Part shown: piece after piece, positions 62,941-64,000 of the stretch
Layout of the letters: every line of letters begins with the position of its first letter
Numbering within the stretch: the stretch's first letter is position 1
Assembly: GCF_900156475.1 (NCBI RefSeq)
Contig: NZ_FTNR01000003.1
Span: forward strand, 186,001-250,000
Length of the DNA: 64,000 nt
Direction of reading: 5' to 3'
DNA from: Natronorubrum thiooxidans
Lineage (GTDB): Archaea > Halobacteriota > Halobacteria > Halobacteriales > Natrialbaceae
The notes under the pieces: model-generated
Told to the model about the DNA's origin: nothing
The model's input: the letters and a program-made list of their open reading frames with translations, nothing else
The model's database searches: none
Position numbers and translations under genes: made by a program

Positions 62941-64000
62941 TTAGTCAGGCGGGTCCAGTCCGTAGCTTTTCTTCGCCAGCGTCAGGAACGAGTTCGCCGA
63001 GACCGACGGTTCGTGGCCGACTTCGCCGTCGAGGTCCAACTGTACCAGAATGTCCACGAGACGCCAGCAGTTGTACAGCACACACGCGAAGGCGAAATTG
63101 AAGTACCGATACCGGTGATCCTTCGATTTCGTCTCTGCGAGGAACGTCTTCAGCTTCTTGAAGCCGTTTTCGATACCCCAGCGACGGCGGTACTTCGCCA
63201 TCATCCGACCGATCTGGTGCTTCATCTCCGTCTCGGTCGCCGGGTCGACGTCGACGAGTTCATAGTTCGTCTCAAACGGTACGACCGGCGCTTCGGCCCG
63301 CTCTGGCTCGTCGATCACCTCCTTGTCGTGAACGTCACCGAGAAGATCGTTGAGTGGTGAGTCACCGTCACGATCTTCCGAGAGGGGCGTCGCGTCGACG
63401 ACCTCGGAGAACTCATCCAACAGTTCCTGACGGACCGTCACGTCTGTTCCATCATCGTTTTGGTCCTTACGTTCCCACTCGCGTTTGGGCAGATAGATCG
63501 CCTTCCGCGTCGGGCCGTCGTCGAGCCGCTGTTGTGCGACGACGTCGAAGTCCTTCTCCGAGTTGGCGAGGCGAGCGATATGTCGCTCGTACTCGCTGCT
63601 TGAGCGGACGATAACTGGATTCAGGTACGCGACACCGTGGTCTTCGCACGCTTCTTTGACGCCATCATTGGCGAACTCGCGGTCCATCATCACGAGATCG
63701 ATGTTCGGGACGATATTGGTCGCGCCATCGAGGAGATCGTCCACGATATCGGCTCGCTTCCGACCACGTTTGACCGGGACCGCATCGAGAATCAACGGGA
63801 CATCGTGGCCAACAATCTTGATCACGGCCCACTGGAAGAACGGTTTGTCCTCGTCCTTGTAGCCAAGAATCCACGGCTCTTGGCTGTTTCCGTCACTGTC
63901 TCGTTCGATTTTGCCGCCCCATGGCCTCCCCTTCGTAATGTCAATCGCCGCCATCACTTCCCGACCCATCTAGTCTTCCGACTTCGCTTGAGTAACGAGC
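62941..64000 (-). pseudogene. ISH-type DDE transposase, cut by window edge, with in-frame TAG
   Basis: From 63969 to 62941, 342 residues match haloarchaeal IS4-like transposases such as ISH3 relatives: MAAIDITKGRPWGG (first catalytic Asp), LVMMDREFANDGVKE (second Asp) and YRRRWGIENGFKKLK (Glu in the Y-(2)-R-(3)-E-(6)-K motif), then FAFACVLYNCWRLVDIL. The frame continues upstream without the expected start: residues LVTQAKSED precede a TAG (complement of 63970-63972) directly before the ATG at 63969. Full-length relatives carry a long N-terminal domain, so the gene is probably interrupted by this nonsense codon. Its 5' end lies beyond the window. Confidence 0.7.

Overview
The window is chromosomal DNA from an extremely halophilic archaeon (class Halobacteria). 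It is GC-rich, its proteins are strongly acidic (Asp/Glu rich, few Lys), and it encodes an archaeal TFIIB, RNA polymerase subunit Rpo11, Dph2, UPF0179, bacterio-opsin-activator-type regulators and an actin-like protein close to salactin. Several genes have a TATA-like box 26-29 nt upstream of the start codon, as expected for leaderless haloarchaeal mRNAs. The gene set fits the Natrinema/Haloterrigena part of the class, but that placement is inference. No rRNA, tRNA or CRISPR array was found.

Layout. 1-1.9 kb: 3' end of a glycerophosphodiester phosphodiesterase, a YjbQ protein and a HEAT-repeat protein. 1.9-9.65 kb: a minus-strand operon of two PrkA-family AAA+ proteins, a YeaH-like VWA protein and SpoVR, behind a long AT-rich non-coding region with two GC hairpins. 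10.2-14.6 kb: small conserved haloarchaeal genes, a PHP phosphoesterase coupled to an asparagine-synthase-like protein, an amphi-Trp protein and an Mrp/ApbC iron-sulfur carrier. 14.7-19.7 kb: a membrane redox module (16-cysteine ferredoxin subunit, NrfD, small membrane subunit and a paralogue of it) with a Bat/DmsR-type regulator. 19.8-24.2 kb: epoxide-hydrolase-like protein, TFB, GatC-GatA, a winged-helix protein. 24.3-41.1 kb: menaquinone genes in three blocks (menA-menC-menE, menB, menF-menD), interleaved with a three-gene secreted cluster that may handle iron or haem, a 1163-residue multi-PAS histidine kinase and a membrane J-domain protein. 41.1-47.1 kb: sulfite-oxidase-like protein, small proteins, HisF, a zinc-ribbon membrane protein, Rpo11 and a rhomboid protease. 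47.1-51.7 kb: a MacB/LolD-type ABC exporter, a METTL5-type methyltransferase and a small zinc ribbon. 51.7-59.8 kb: actin-like protein with a DUF7139-like membrane protein, Dph2, a double winged-helix protein, a UlaG-like MBL hydrolase, and a pair made of a hyperacidic coiled-coil protein and a protein whose N-terminus resembles HisG. 59.8-64 kb: a DUF5805/tyrosine recombinase pair, about 1.4 kb of AT-richer sequence with no recognisable gene, and an ISH-type transposase cut by the window edge with an in-frame TAG.

Themes. Respiration links several blocks: the menaquinone genes supply the quinone that the NrfD module would oxidise or reduce. The iron-sulfur carrier and the secreted cluster may support metal cofactors. 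The kinase, Bat-type regulator, PrkA operon and multiple winged-helix proteins suggest heavy environmental sensing. The least explained items are the redox module with no catalytic molybdenum subunit and an insertion in its ferredoxin, the secreted Dyp-like protein with a changed active-site motif, the actin/membrane-protein pair, and the acidic-coil/HisG-like pair.
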